Shown: positions 8,822-18,883 of the stretch, piece by piece
Numbering within the stretch: the first letter of the stretch is position 1
How the letters are laid out: each line of letters starts with the position of its first letter
NCBI GenBank assembly: GCA_900319225.1
Contig: ONNV01000013.1
Location: 53,249 to 117,248 of the forward strand
From: an uncultured Prevotellaceae bacterium
GTDB lineage: Bacteria; Bacteroidota; Bacteroidia; Bacteroidales; Bacteroidaceae
Reading direction: 5' to 3'
DNA length: 64,000 nucleotides
Notes under the pieces: generated by a model
Told to the model about the DNA's origin: nothing
The model's database searches: none
The model's input: the letters and a program-made list of their open reading frames with translations, nothing else
Translations under genes and position numbers: made by a program

Positions 8822-9064
8822 TACGGCGGGTTGCTCGCACCTTCGGTGCTCGGTTATTTTTGACTTTTATGGCCCTCTGGGCCTAAAAAGTCGTTAGCTG
8901 GAAACCTATCTGCGTATTAGGTACACGACATTTTTTTAGTTTGGGGCGGCGACGCCCCAAACCCGTTTCATTCCACTACGTTCCATTCCACTCTGCCGGC
9001 CTTCCAGGCCGGGTAAAACTAAGACCTCGGATGCCTTAGTTTTACTATACTGCAACTGGAAACC
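8822..9064. other. Intergenic run of five successive hairpins
   Basis: No gene is seen. Five inverted repeats follow one another: gcacc/ggtgc near 8838; gacttttatggccc/gggcctaaaaagtc at about 8860-8891; tttggggcg/cgccccaaa near 8939; ccggcctt/aggccgg near 8998; and gtaaaactaag/cttagttttac at about 9013-9045. Related words (agctggaaacc and aactggaaacc) flank the last four. It lies between convergent genes, so it may be a compound terminator or a repeat element. Confidence 0.6.
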
Positions 9065-9808
9065 TTAGCTGTTTTTCCATTCGAATCTGACTCGTGCTAA
9101 TTCCCTCCCATCTTCTACCGCTATTACACTGTGAAGGGAGGTATCCCCATCCATCTGGGTGCGGACCAGAATCTTTTCACCAAACAGGCCTTCTTTCTTG
9201 AAATTGATATCCAGGCGGGCGGGTTCGTGACCCATGCGGTACTCAGGGACAAGGCTCTCGCTTGCCCAGAGTGAGTAGATAGCGTTGTTTACGTGGTCAT
9301 TACGGTCTATATCGTCATAACGTACCAGGAAACGCTCGGTGTAGTCCTCACGCTCCACCTCAGGGAGCTTGCGGAATCGGTTATCGGCAATGACCTTCTC
9401 ACGGACCGGCTCATACTCGGGCAGATGACGGCGTACCGGAACCGGACGGCGTGACGCAAAGTCAATTATGATCCACTGGCTGCAGGCACGTATGATACGC
9501 TCCCCGCTGGCACTCCACACCTCGAATTCACGCTCGGTATAGAGAGGCAGCTCATCGCTGGGCCAGCTTACCACCGTAATCTCCTCCTGCAGATGCGGCA
9601 TACGGTCTATCTCCACGTTCATGGCAATCAGCACCCAGGCCTTGCCAACGGTACGCAGGTAGTCATACCCTATCCCGATGCTGTTGGCGCTGTCATCGGC
9701 TATATCCTGGAACATATTGAGCAGAGTGAGCAGACGCAGAGTGTCCTTGCGGTCGCACTCAAAACTCTTGATAGTATATTTGTGTGTCAGTTTTTCAACC
9801 TTAACCAT
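9065..9808 (-). CDS. Acyl-ACP thioesterase (FatA/FatB-like)
   Basis: The 247-residue protein is a double-hotdog acyl-ACP thioesterase of the bacterial type (Pfam Acyl-ACP_TE). It releases fatty acids from acyl carrier protein in the cytoplasm. The first hotdog covers roughly residues 1-130, with the helix around LLNMFQDIADDSANSIG. The second covers 150-247, with NDHVNNAIYSLWASES near residues 172-187. That segment contains the expected N and H of the active site. It is transcribed divergently from the methyltransferase gene; both have TAnnTTCG-like -7 boxes in the 77-nt gap. Confidence 0.92.
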   Translation of the reverse strand: MVKVEKLTHKYTIKSFECDRKDTLRLLTLLNMFQDIADDSANSIGIGYDYLRTVGKAWVLIAMNVEIDRMPHLQEEITVVSWPSDELPLYTEREFEVWSASGERIIRACSQWIIIDFASRRPVPVRRHLPEYEPVREKVIADNRFRKLPEVEREDYTERFLVRYDDIDRNDHVNNAIYSLWASESLVPEYRMGHEPARLDINFKKEGLFGEKILVRTQMDGDTSLHSVIAVEDGRELARVRFEWKNS

Positions 9809-9885
9809 AGAACTACTTGATTTGTTGCCGCGAAATTAATAAAAAATACTACCTTCGCAAACTGTCAAACCAAGCATAAAACAAG

Positions 9886-10665
9886 ATGCAGACCAGACAT
9901 CGGGACCACAAACAGTATTTTGACGAGCTTGCCGTTACAAGCCAGAAATATTTCCTGCCGTATATTGAGCGTTTCTTTAAGATTGACAGCCAGTTACGAA
10001 TCATAGAGATAGGCTGCGGCGAGGGCGGAAACCTGCTCCCGTTTGCCCGTATGGGATGTGACGTGACCGGCGTGGATATAGCTGAGGGTAAGATCAAGTC
10101 TGCCATCACCTATTTTGAGCAGGAGGGCTCACAGGCCCGTTTCATTGCGTCCGATGTATTCAAACTCAAGGAGTTGGAGCACCAGTTTGACCTTATCATA
10201 TGCCATGACGTGATAGAGCATATCACTGACAAGAAGGGATTCATTTCCAAATGCCAGATGCTGCTCAAGCCCCAAGGCCTTATGTTCATGTCATTCCCCG
10301 CATGGCAGATGCCGTTCGGCGGTCACCAGCAGATATGCCAGAGCAAGCTGCTGTCACACCTGCCATGGTTCCACCTGCTGCCCAGATTCATGTACAAGGG
10401 ACTGCTCAAGCTGTTCCATGAGCGTGAATCGGCCATAAATGAGCTGCTTGACATAAAACAGTGCAAATGTCCCATAGAGAGGTTTGAGAGAGTAATCAAG
10501 GATAGCCCGTTCCAGAAACTGGACCGCATGTTCTGGTTCATCAACCCCCATTATGAGACCAAGTTCCACCTTAAACCACGCAGACTGTGGCGCTGGGTAG
10601 GAGTGATTCCATGGGTAAGGAATTTCTTTACCACATCCAGTTTCTACATGCTCAAGCTTAAATAA
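9886..10665 (+). CDS. Class I SAM-dependent methyltransferase
   Basis: The 259-residue protein has the Rossmann methyltransferase motifs: EIGCGEGGNLLPFARMG (motif I, SAM binding) near residues 38-54, the acidic DVTGVDIAEG (motif II), and DLIICHDVIEHI near 104-115. It belongs to the Methyltransf_11/23 group. The C-terminal 90 residues carry a WFLNPHYETKF-like block and basic, aromatic segments, suggesting a lipid- or glycan-linked substrate. This is inference. It is a single gene, convergent with the exported protein at 10671 and only 5 nt from it. Confidence 0.85.
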   Translation: MQTRHRDHKQYFDELAVTSQKYFLPYIERFFKIDSQLRIIEIGCGEGGNLLPFARMGCDVTGVDIAEGKIKSAITYFEQEGSQARFIASDVFKLKELEHQFDLIICHDVIEHITDKKGFISKCQMLLKPQGLMFMSFPAWQMPFGGHQQICQSKLLSHLPWFHLLPRFMYKGLLKLFHERESAINELLDIKQCKCPIERFERVIKDSPFQKLDRMFWFINPHYETKFHLKPRRLWRWVGVIPWVRNFFTTSSFYMLKLK

Positions 10666-10670
10666 CTGAG

Positions 10671-11423
10671 TCAGTTACCGGTATGCTCCAGGCTGTTGCA
10701 GTGTGAGCAGCCCGGCATATAAAACACCCATCCGTCAGAGCAAAGCATCACAAAACGGTCGTGACTGCGGTCATAACTCAGCCTTACGGGCTGCTGCTCC
10801 AGCATGTACGTCTCGCCGCCCTGAGTGTAAGTAAGGCTGCGCTCGCTCCAAATCTTTCCTGTGGCCGATGTAAATACCGCCGGCATACCGTCAGGGTATG
10901 TTCCCGCAATACAGAAGCTGTTGTCCGATGCGCTTATGGAGCAGAACAGCGTCTCCTGATAATATGAGTAGTAGGTGCCATTAAAATCCAGCGTAGTGAA
11001 CGTGTCAAAATCAACGGTGCTCATTATCACCCCGCCCCTGGTAAGGATCAGGGTATTGTTTAAAGTGGATGCGATACCTACCACACGGTCATGACCGCCC
11101 GATATACGGCTGCGGCAGAGACGGCGGCTGCGTCCACCCCGCTCCACACTCATCACCGTGCCGTCAGCACTTACGGCAAGCACACGGTCATCACGCACGT
11201 CAATCCCGGCAATGTCAATCTTGAGCCTTACGCTGTCAAGCGCATTGCCGCCGGCATCACTCCACGTAATCATACCGTCAGCACGGGCTGTAACCATACC
11301 GCCCGTGAACGGCTTTGAATCAATATCCGCGTTACGGGCAAAAGAACCCGAGGCCACTGCCAGCAACAGCACAAGTGTTACGGGCAGCAGCCTCAGGTTT
11401 AAATTATGCCTGTAAGGGAGCAT
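10671..11423 (-). CDS. Exported repeat protein, likely beta-propeller, in the GH3 operon
   Basis: I do not recognise the family. The 250-residue protein has a signal peptide (residues 1-29, ending SGSFA) and then strand-rich repeats. Phrases such as DGMITWSDAGG, DDRVLAVSADGTVMS and NTLILTRGGVIMS recur at about 40-residue spacing, which looks like a propeller. One CSHC pair lies near the C-terminus. Its start codon overlaps the stop of the upstream 1265-residue GH3 by one base (TAATG), so it is translationally coupled to that enzyme. Confidence 0.6.
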   Translation of the reverse strand: MLPYRHNLNLRLLPVTLVLLLAVASGSFARNADIDSKPFTGGMVTARADGMITWSDAGGNALDSVRLKIDIAGIDVRDDRVLAVSADGTVMSVERGGRSRRLCRSRISGGHDRVVGIASTLNNTLILTRGGVIMSTVDFDTFTTLDFNGTYYSYYQETLFCSISASDNSFCIAGTYPDGMPAVFTSATGKIWSERSLTYTQGGETYMLEQQPVRLSYDRSHDRFVMLCSDGWVFYMPGCSHCNSLEHTGN

Positions 11424-14400
11424 TATCTGTTCTTTATCCTGAACCAGTCAAACCATGCCTTGAGTGGTGCAGTCTGCTGCGGTGCAGCTGCGGGGGCTGC
11501 ACCACCCGGACGCATACCCATACGCATGTTCTGCACGCCGTTGCATGCCATCACGCCGGCCTTGATATCCTTAAGCATCACCTCAGCCTGACCGGCCATG
11601 ATCCAGTTCTTGCCGTTTACTGAGTAGAATGCGGTATATGTGCTGCCGTCTTTCTCAAGTTTCAGGTAAACCGTGTTATCCTTGATGCCGGTCTCAGCCA
11701 GGTTCACGCTCAGAGTGCTCTTGGATGCACCGTTCTCCTCAACATAAAGTTGCAGGCTTCCGGCTGCGGGAGCTGCACCCTGCTGCTGTCCGCGACGCAT
11801 TGCGGCACCGGTATAAACGAACTTTACAAAATGTGAGTCATCCTGATAAGCCACCAGACCTGCGTTCTGTGCACCTGCAGGCAGCGCGCTGGTCTGCAGT
11901 TTGGTATCAATGGTCCAGTCGCTGTTGGCACTCTGCAGCACCAGGTTGGCACCGTTATCCGAGGCTGCTGTTATGTCACCTGCAGCGGCGGTAATCTCCA
12001 GACGTCCGTCGGCTACCAGCAGGTTGTCATCATTCTGGCGAACCACATCCCACTGGTGTCCCAGGCTGTTGCTCTTGAACTCATCGGCCACACCCTTGAT
12101 GCCAAAGTTCACATAGTAGCTGTCAGCATCACCGGTTACGGGCTCGATTACCTTTACTATTGCGGTTCCGGGAACGGTTGGAGCCTGCTCTACGGCAATC
12201 TTAAGCTGTCCTGAACGGGCTGTAGCGGTTACTTTTGATGACATCTTACCCAGAACGCTGTACTGCTTGCGTCCTGACTTGAGCAGGGACTTGCCGGCGT
12301 TCTTGAGTGATGAGAGTGACAGGTCTGCATTCACCTTGACTGAGTATGTGTCACTTACGGTCCTGCCGTTGTATGTAACGCTTACGGTAACGGTTGCAAT
12401 GCCGGCACCTACGGCGGTCAGCAAACCATTGGCATCGACAGTGGCAACGGTCTCATTGCTGCTTGCGTACTTTATGGTAGCCTTGTCAAGACTCAGGAAT
12501 GAGTCATCGGTAAGTGCTGCGGTTGTCTGGAATTGGGCTGTCTGTCCAATCTCAAGTACTGACACACGGCAGTCCGATACCACGGTCTTGAGCTGCGGAG
12601 TGAACTTACCGTTCATCTGTGCGCTAACAGTTCCGCGTATATCCTTTGATGAAGAGCCTATCTCAAACACGTACTTGCCTGAGTCATAGGTGATACGCTC
12701 ACTCTCCATATCCCAGAACCAGAGGTCGGCGCAATCAATGTCAATATCCACACGGCGTGTCTGTCCGCGCGGTATGGTAACACGCTTGAATCCCTTAAGA
12801 CGCTTGATAGGACGTTCCAATGATGCAGGGCTGTCCGGTGTGGTAACATAAATCTGCACCACCTCATCACCGTCATAATCACCTGTATTCTTTACGTTTA
12901 CGCTTACGGTGATCCTGTCATCGGGAGTGATTGAACTCTTGCTTATGCTAAAGTCAGAGTACTCAAACGTGGTGTAGCTCAGACCGTAACCGAACTCATA
13001 TGAAACCGGCTTGGTAAAGTACCAGAGCGTACGTCCGGGCTTGCCGTTTCCTGCACGCAGGGTATAATCGGTGATAGGCGGCAGGTCCTTTACGGACTTG
13101 TACCATGTGGCGTTCAGCTTACCGCCGGGAGTGACGTCACCGAACAGCACCATAGGTATGGCAGCGCCCTGTGCCTGGCCGTTATAACCGGTCCACAGTA
13201 TGCCGGGGATATTCTCCAGGTTCTTGAAATCCTCAACCTCCACGCATCCCAAGGTCTGCATAACTACGATGGTATTCCTGTTCTCAGCGGCCACAGCCTG
13301 TATCAGCTTCACCTGGTTACCCGGCAGGTTCAGGGTAAGACGGTCAGCCTCCTCAGTTGCGGTATTCTCATCGGTACCCACAAATACGATTGCCACATCA
13401 CTCTTGCGGGCAGCACTCAGCACATCCTCAGGAATCTCATCATCCTCAGGTGCCTTATAAACCAGATAGAGTGTCTGCGGGCCGTTGTAACCCAGTTTGT
13501 TCACCTTAGCCTCCATGGGGGTGCTTGCGCCGTATACGCCGCCTACACGCTTACCCGATGCACGTGTAGCCTCAATGGTGCTTATAAGGTTACCCTCGGG
13601 TGAACCCACATGCACCTCAATGATACCACCCTCGGTAGGAATGTTTGCGCCGATGGTTATTTTCTCAACATCAATCAGGTCAACATTCTCATATGCGGTC
13701 CATGAGCCGTCATCGATTGAACGGACCTGCTCCTCGGTACCCATACCAGAACCCACGGTAATGCCATCCGATGATGAGCTGTACTGTGTGGCGTCATGAC
13801 GGCTCTTGCTGCCGTCGGGTTTCTCCAGCTCAAACCATGCCACATAAAGCAGGTTACTCTTGCTCTTGGTACTTCCGCCCGATGCAAGTGTCACCTCCAC
13901 ATCCAGGCCCTTGTCTGCAATGTACTTGCTGATACCAGCATATGGGCTTGTACGGCTTGACTGCTCAGGACGGCCAGAGTACGGTCCCAGCTCCACGCGG
14001 TCAGCCTGCGGGCCTATCAGCGCGATGCTCCTGATGCCGTCAAGACTGATAGGCAGAGCCTTGCTCTCTGTGCCGCTCACCACCTCATTCTTGAGCAGTA
14101 CCGGAGTATGTGTAGCCACCTCCAGGGCAATTGCCTGGCTACGCTCCGAGTTCACGGTGCTGGCCGGATAATTGGCATACGGCACCTTCATGAGCGGATC
14201 GAACTCACCGGTACGCATACGTATGATGAACATGTTCACCAGCGCACGGTCCATATCGGCCTCGGTGATAAGACCCTTCTCAAGTGCGCTCAGGGCGTAA
14301 CGCTGGTATACACTGCCGCAGTCAGAGTCCACACCGGCCCTAAGACCTGCGGCAGTAGCCTCCTCGGCAGTCTCCACATAGTAATGTCCGGTATAGATAT

Positions 14401-15220
14401 CCTCAATGGCTGCGCAGTCACCGGTCACATAACCCTTCATGCCGTAGGTGCGGCGTGCTATGGTATCCAGATACAATGCGCTGGCCGATGTAGGCACATG
14501 GTTTACCGCATTGTATGATGACATGATAGACGGCAGGTCATCCTTCTCAATCAGCTCCTTGTAGGGATAGAGATAGAACTCACGCATGTCACGGCTGTCC
14601 ATATTGGAACTGCCCACATGACGGTCAAACTCACTGTTATTGGCAAAATAGTGCTTGGCGCAGGGCACGGCCTTGATGTAATTGGGGTCACTGCCCATAA
14701 AACCGCGCACGAATCCGCTGCTCATTGCGGCAGCCAGGAACGGGTCCTCACCGTAGCTCTCACCCGTACGTCCCCAACGCGGGTCACGTATAGGCTCCAC
14801 TACCGGACTCCAGAAAGTAAGGCCTTTGGTTCCAGTCTGGAATATGGCGCGGGCCTCATCGGCTATGACCGATGCCTCCAACGCCATGAGTTCCGGTTCC
14901 CAGCTGGAACCAAGGGCCACACTACCCGGGAATGATGTCGGTCCCTGCAAGCCTGCCTGTGCATTGGCACCTGACAGGACTCCGTGCAGAGCCTCACTCC
15001 ATACATTATACTGCTTAATGCCCAGACGCGGCACAGCAGCCATATTATTACCCAAAAGGGCCTGTTTCTCCTCAAGAGTAAGACGTGACACAAGGTCAAC
15101 GGCACGCTCCTGGAACGTATAGTTGGTGTTCTTGTATACGGGAACACTCTCCTGTGCGGCAACCGGGCTCAAAATACCCAGCACGGCCGCAACGGTAAAC
15201 AATCTGATTGACTTTCTCAT
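11423..15220 (-). CDS. Secreted multidomain GH3 beta-xylosidase/beta-glucosidase with Big2 and concanavalin-like C-terminus
   Basis: The 1265-residue enzyme has a signal peptide (1-22) and a GH3 catalytic barrel (about 35-330). KH at 189-190 and the nucleophile D268 in YVTGDCAAIED are present; the GDC form is closer to GH3 xylosidases/arabinosidases than the usual SDW. The GH3 C-terminal domain is interrupted by a CBM6-like beta domain (about 480-560). A fibronectin-III-like domain (about 770-860) follows, then a Big2-like domain (about 880-980) and a laminin/concanavalin-like domain (about 1060-1255). It is much longer than the usual 750-900 residues. It begins an operon with the exported protein downstream. 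The substrate is inferred to be plant xylan oligosaccharides. Confidence 0.9.
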   Translation of the reverse strand: MRKSIRLFTVAAVLGILSPVAAQESVPVYKNTNYTFQERAVDLVSRLTLEEKQALLGNNMAAVPRLGIKQYNVWSEALHGVLSGANAQAGLQGPTSFPGSVALGSSWEPELMALEASVIADEARAIFQTGTKGLTFWSPVVEPIRDPRWGRTGESYGEDPFLAAAMSSGFVRGFMGSDPNYIKAVPCAKHYFANNSEFDRHVGSSNMDSRDMREFYLYPYKELIEKDDLPSIMSSYNAVNHVPTSASALYLDTIARRTYGMKGYVTGDCAAIEDIYTGHYYVETAEEATAAGLRAGVDSDCGSVYQRYALSALEKGLITEADMDRALVNMFIIRMRTGEFDPLMKVPYANYPASTVNSERSQAIALEVATHTPVLLKNEVVSGTESKALPISLDGIRSIALIGPQADRVELGPYSGRPEQSSRTSPYAGISKYIADKGLDVEVTLASGGSTKSKSNLLYVAWFELEKPDGSKSRHDATQYSSSSDGITVGSGMGTEEQVRSIDDGSWTAYENVDLIDVEKITIGANIPTEGGIIEVHVGSPEGNLISTIEATRASGKRVGGVYGASTPMEAKVNKLGYNGPQTLYLVYKAPEDDEIPEDVLSAARKSDVAIVFVGTDENTATEEADRLTLNLPGNQVKLIQAVAAENRNTIVVMQTLGCVEVEDFKNLENIPGILWTGYNGQAQGAAIPMVLFGDVTPGGKLNATWYKSVKDLPPITDYTLRAGNGKPGRTLWYFTKPVSYEFGYGLSYTTFEYSDFSISKSSITPDDRITVSVNVKNTGDYDGDEVVQIYVTTPDSPASLERPIKRLKGFKRVTIPRGQTRRVDIDIDCADLWFWDMESERITYDSGKYVFEIGSSSKDIRGTVSAQMNGKFTPQLKTVVSDCRVSVLEIGQTAQFQTTAALTDDSFLSLDKATIKYASSNETVATVDANGLLTAVGAGIATVTVSVTYNGRTVSDTYSVKVNADLSLSSLKNAGKSLLKSGRKQYSVLGKMSSKVTATARSGQLKIAVEQAPTVPGTAIVKVIEPVTGDADSYYVNFGIKGVADEFKSNSLGHQWDVVRQNDDNLLVADGRLEITAAAGDITAASDNGANLVLQSANSDWTIDTKLQTSALPAGAQNAGLVAYQDDSHFVKFVYTGAAMRRGQQQGAAPAAGSLQLYVEENGASKSTLSVNLAETGIKDNTVYLKLEKDGSTYTAFYSVNGKNWIMAGQAEVMLKDIKAGVMACNGVQNMRMGMRPGGAAPAAAPQQTAPLKAWFDWFRIKNR

Positions 15221-15261
15221 ATTAGGTTAGTTAGAATTATTCCTTAATTGAAAGGTGCTGC

Positions 15262-17577
15262 TCACTTAACTGAGCAGGCCACCTTTGCAACTACGTTACC
15301 GGCATCATGGGCCAGCAGCAACTCAATGTTACCCGGCTCCAGAACCCAGTCATGCTTATCCTCATCCCAGTACTTGAGTGACTCTACAGGGATATCCAGA
15401 GTAACTATGATAGACTCACCTGCATTCACCTTGTTCTTCTTGAATGCCTTGAGCTCCTTGTAAGGCCACTCAACCTTTGAGTCAACCCTGTGAACATAGA
15501 GCTGCGGTACATCCAGCTGATCATACTTACCGGTGTTCTTGGCTACAAATGAAACCGTTATCACATCACCGTCCTTGTAGTCGGACTGGTTTACGGCATA
15601 ACCTGAATACTCAATCTCAGAGTATCCCAGACCGTAACCGAACGGATACATCACAGGCTTGTTCTTGGTGTCGAACCAGCGGTAACCAACCAGCATATCC
15701 TCGCTGTAGAGAGCTGTGCCACGACCGGTTGCGCTCTTGAGCATCTCCTCGGCCTTGTCATCCTTCTGTACCAGTGATACGAATACATCCTGGTTTACGG
15801 GAGCATCGGTCTGCGGGAAACTGCCTGTAGCATATGCGGGGCTGTCCTCAAGCTTGATGGGATATGAGAACGGCAGACGGCCGTTAGGTGCAATCTTACC
15901 CAGCAGGATATCGGCCAGGGCATTACCGCCCTCAGTACCGTTGAACCATGACTGAACTATTGCGGGGCAGCAAGCCTGTACGCGGTTCAGGTCAACCGGA
16001 GCACCGGCCACTGCAATGAATACCACGTTGGGATTTACCTTGGCCACAGCCTCCAGCACATCCTCCTGGTTGTAAGGCAGGTCCATGCTGCGGCGGTCAC
16101 TGCCCTCGGTCTCCCACTGACGGTTGTCACCACCTATAAAGAGAACCAGGTCAGCACCCTTGGCAGCATTTACAGCCTCATCCTGCAGCTTCTTGGCAGT
16201 ATCCTCAGGCTTGGGAGCGTTTGCGGCAGCACCACGACGCTGACCGAATCCGCCGAATCCGCCAAAACCGCCGAATCCGCCACGTGCCTGCTGTGAAGTA
16301 TAGCCCTGCGCATACACGATCTTGGCATCAGTGCCGATGCGTCCGCGCAGACCGGCCAGCGGAGTGATCTCATAGAGAGCCTTTACGCCGGCACCTACAC
16401 CGCCGTTGGCCATAGTCTTATCGGCATTGTCACCTATTACGGCAATTGTCTTCACCTTCTTGAGGTCAATAGGCAGCAGACCGTTCTCATTCTTGAGCAG
16501 AACGATTGAGTTTGTGGCCACCTCATATGATATGCGTGCCTGCTCGGGCTTGCCGGTAACCTCCTTGTTTGCTTTATCGGCAGGAACGGGCTCAACCACC
16601 AGACGTACACGCAGGATCTCACGTACACGCTCGTCAATCACCTTCTCGGATACTATACCGGCCTTGACCGAATCCAGCAGAGCCTGACCCATGTAATCCT
16701 GGCTGGGCATCTCCACGTTCAGGCCTGCGGTAACTGAACCAACGGTGCTGTGAGTGCCGCCCCAGTCAGATATCACCATACCCTTAAAGCCCCAGTCCTT
16801 ACGCAGGATCTGGCCCAACAGCAGCGGGTTCTCGGCGCACCAGGTACCGTTTATCTTGTTGTAGGCTGCCATCACGCCGAATGCGTTACCCTCAACTACA
16901 GTTGCCTCAAACGGCGGCAGGTAGATCTCACGCATGGCACGCGGGCTTACGATCACGTTCACGCTGCCGCGGTTGGTCTCCTGGTTGTTAAGTGCAAAAT
17001 GCTTTACGCAAACTGCCACACCGTTATCCTGAACACCCTTGGTGTACTGGACCGATATCTTGGAACTGAGCAGCGGGTCCTCACTCAGATACTCGTATGT
17101 ACGGCCGCCGGTAGGAATACGCTGTATGTTGATGGCAGGTCCAAGTATCATGTCCTTACCGCGCAGACGAGCCTCGCGGGCCATACCCATACCGTAGATA
17201 TATGCCATCTCCTCACTCCAGGTAGCTGCCAGGGCAGATCCTGTGGGGAAGAATGTGGCTGAGTCCGTGGTCCAGTGCAGCGGGTTCCATGACAGCGGCT
17301 CCATCTCCTCACGGATTCCGAACGGGCCGTCGGCATAGTTCATCTCGGCAATACCCTGGCTGGGAACGCCCTCGGATGTGAAATAGTGCTTGCCGTGAAG
17401 CATGGCAATCTTCTCCTCAAGGCTCATCTTGCCGATAATGGCACTGATCTGCTTCTCATTCTGCATGAGAGGATCATCATAACTCTTTACGTCGCGCGAC
17501 AATGTTGCATCACCTTTGCATCCGCAAATCAAAACTCCCGCACCCATCAATGCGGTCAATAACAATTTTCTGTTCAT
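15262..17577 (-). CDS. GH3 beta-glucosidase, probable lipoprotein
   Basis: From the ATG at 17577 the enzyme is 771 residues. The N-terminus (MNRKLLLTALMGAGVLICGC) ends in a plausible lipobox, so it is probably membrane-anchored. Numbering from the longer frame beginning at 17601, the GH3 barrel carries KH at 200-201 and the nucleophile D279 in GMVISDWGG. The (alpha/beta)6 domain has a short Gly/Phe-rich insert (GGFGGFGGFGGFG), echoing the Gly-rich proteins elsewhere in the window. The C-terminus is the usual Fn3-like domain. It lies 41 nt upstream of the larger GH3 on the same strand. The classical SDW motif suggests beta-glucosidase activity. Confidence 0.92.
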   Translation of the reverse strand: MNRKLLLTALMGAGVLICGCKGDATLSRDVKSYDDPLMQNEKQISAIIGKMSLEEKIAMLHGKHYFTSEGVPSQGIAEMNYADGPFGIREEMEPLSWNPLHWTTDSATFFPTGSALAATWSEEMAYIYGMGMAREARLRGKDMILGPAINIQRIPTGGRTYEYLSEDPLLSSKISVQYTKGVQDNGVAVCVKHFALNNQETNRGSVNVIVSPRAMREIYLPPFEATVVEGNAFGVMAAYNKINGTWCAENPLLLGQILRKDWGFKGMVISDWGGTHSTVGSVTAGLNVEMPSQDYMGQALLDSVKAGIVSEKVIDERVREILRVRLVVEPVPADKANKEVTGKPEQARISYEVATNSIVLLKNENGLLPIDLKKVKTIAVIGDNADKTMANGGVGAGVKALYEITPLAGLRGRIGTDAKIVYAQGYTSQQARGGFGGFGGFGGFGQRRGAAANAPKPEDTAKKLQDEAVNAAKGADLVLFIGGDNRQWETEGSDRRSMDLPYNQEDVLEAVAKVNPNVVFIAVAGAPVDLNRVQACCPAIVQSWFNGTEGGNALADILLGKIAPNGRLPFSYPIKLEDSPAYATGSFPQTDAPVNQDVFVSLVQKDDKAEEMLKSATGRGTALYSEDMLVGYRWFDTKNKPVMYPFGYGLGYSEIEYSGYAVNQSDYKDGDVITVSFVAKNTGKYDQLDVPQLYVHRVDSKVEWPYKELKAFKKNKVNAGESIIVTLDIPVESLKYWDEDKHDWVLEPGNIELLLAHDAGNVVAKVACSVK

Positions 17578-17619
17578 ATAATGTAAGTTAGTAATTCTCA
17601 ATTCTCAATTCTCAATTTT

Positions 17620-18879
17620 TCAGTATCCCGTGTCTCTGCTCCACTCCGTCTCACGGTAAGCGTCATTAAGCCCCAAAGCCCCGAACTTATCCAACGGTAT
17701 GAATACGCTCATTCCGCAATATTCCTTAAGTTCACGCCTCTTGGAACTGGTGTACGGGAATATCTGCGGAGTATGGTTCTTATACATGACACACTCATCC
17801 AGCTGCAGCCTGAACTCACTCAGGTACTCCGTACCCAGTTTATCCACAAAATCCTCCAGGTCATAGAACAGATGGTTCCCGAACCAGTCATAACTCTGTA
17901 TGGCGTTCACAATAGAATCATTCATTTGACCTATCGAGTCATTATCGGCCACAATCTTTCTGAAACAACGGGCCAGGCTGTCCAGTCCGCTGGTCCTTAC
18001 CAGAGATATGCCTGCCATAGGTTCATAGTAGTCCATACTGTAGTACTTGTAGTATGACTCACACACCTTTACCAGGTTCTTGTTGATAAGGTCACGCGTC
18101 AGGCTGAAATAAGGGAATCCGTCACCCCATATCTCTATGCCCGATGATATGATGTAGTCCGTCTTGTTACGTAACGCATACAACACCTCCACATTTGCCA
18201 TATAGCAGGCGTCAAACGCAATGAAATCAAACTCGTGGTCATGCAGTGCGCCGGCCAGGTCGTCTATCTCCATCCAGGTGTCATTGGCCACACCACCCTG
18301 CCAGGTCCTGTCTACCAGAATTGCCTTGGTGCCACCCTCAAAGTCAAATTCCAGACGGTGAGGCTCATCATCGTCTCCGCCTCCCCGTTTGGGAGCTTTC
18401 CATCCCAGGTCAGTATTCTTGAGCTGAGACTGCGGAATCCAACCCGTACCGTGTGACCACAGCACCAGTCCGTATGAATCACATGGGTACTGCTGCTTCA
18501 CTTCATCTATGACAAGACGGAGTACATCAGGATCGGCACTGTTCATCTCATTATAGATCTTGAGGGTATCCAACCCCGGATCACGGCTGGTACGTCCTCT
18601 CCTTACCCTTAACAGGCATGGTTTGAGTCCGGCCTTGTCAACATAGACCAGCAGAGCGGCGTTATCCATACCGGAACCAAGGGAGTTCTGCATCCACTCA
18701 ATGTTCTTGTTTGCAAAACTGTAACTTGAGAAAGCCTCGGATGCCATATAGACCAGGACGACCTTACGTACGCTCTCATCGGCCATCTCCTCCATAATGC
18801 ATGAAGACGGCAGAATAAGGCCCGACAGAATGACTGCCAGGCTATATAAGATCCTCTTGTATCGGCCTACACTGAACAT
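17620..18879 (-). CDS. Clostripain-family (C11) cysteine peptidase, lipoprotein
   Basis: The 419-residue protein matches peptidase family C11. The catalytic pair is H143 in LWSHGTGW and C225 in FIAFDACYMANVE. Residues 1-27 form a lipoprotein signal ending in LPSSC. C11 enzymes usually cut after Arg or Lys and are self-activated. Nothing indicates the substrate here. It overlaps no neighbour but lies 4 nt after the PepSY-like gene and about 40 nt before the GH3 gene, all on one strand. This suggests one transcript of exported proteins from 20594 down to about 15260. Confidence 0.9.
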   Translation of the reverse strand: MFSVGRYKRILYSLAVILSGLILPSSCIMEEMADESVRKVVLVYMASEAFSSYSFANKNIEWMQNSLGSGMDNAALLVYVDKAGLKPCLLRVRRGRTSRDPGLDTLKIYNEMNSADPDVLRLVIDEVKQQYPCDSYGLVLWSHGTGWIPQSQLKNTDLGWKAPKRGGGDDDEPHRLEFDFEGGTKAILVDRTWQGGVANDTWMEIDDLAGALHDHEFDFIAFDACYMANVEVLYALRNKTDYIISSGIEIWGDGFPYFSLTRDLINKNLVKVCESYYKYYSMDYYEPMAGISLVRTSGLDSLARCFRKIVADNDSIGQMNDSIVNAIQSYDWFGNHLFYDLEDFVDKLGTEYLSEFRLQLDECVMYKNHTPQIFPYTSSKRRELKEYCGMSVFIPLDKFGALGLNDAYRETEWSRDTGY

Positions 18880-18883
18880 CCTC

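Noticed and set aside
17577-17620. Tandem aattctc repeats as a regulatory array
   Set aside because: Only three short units between same-strand genes; simple slippage is sufficient.
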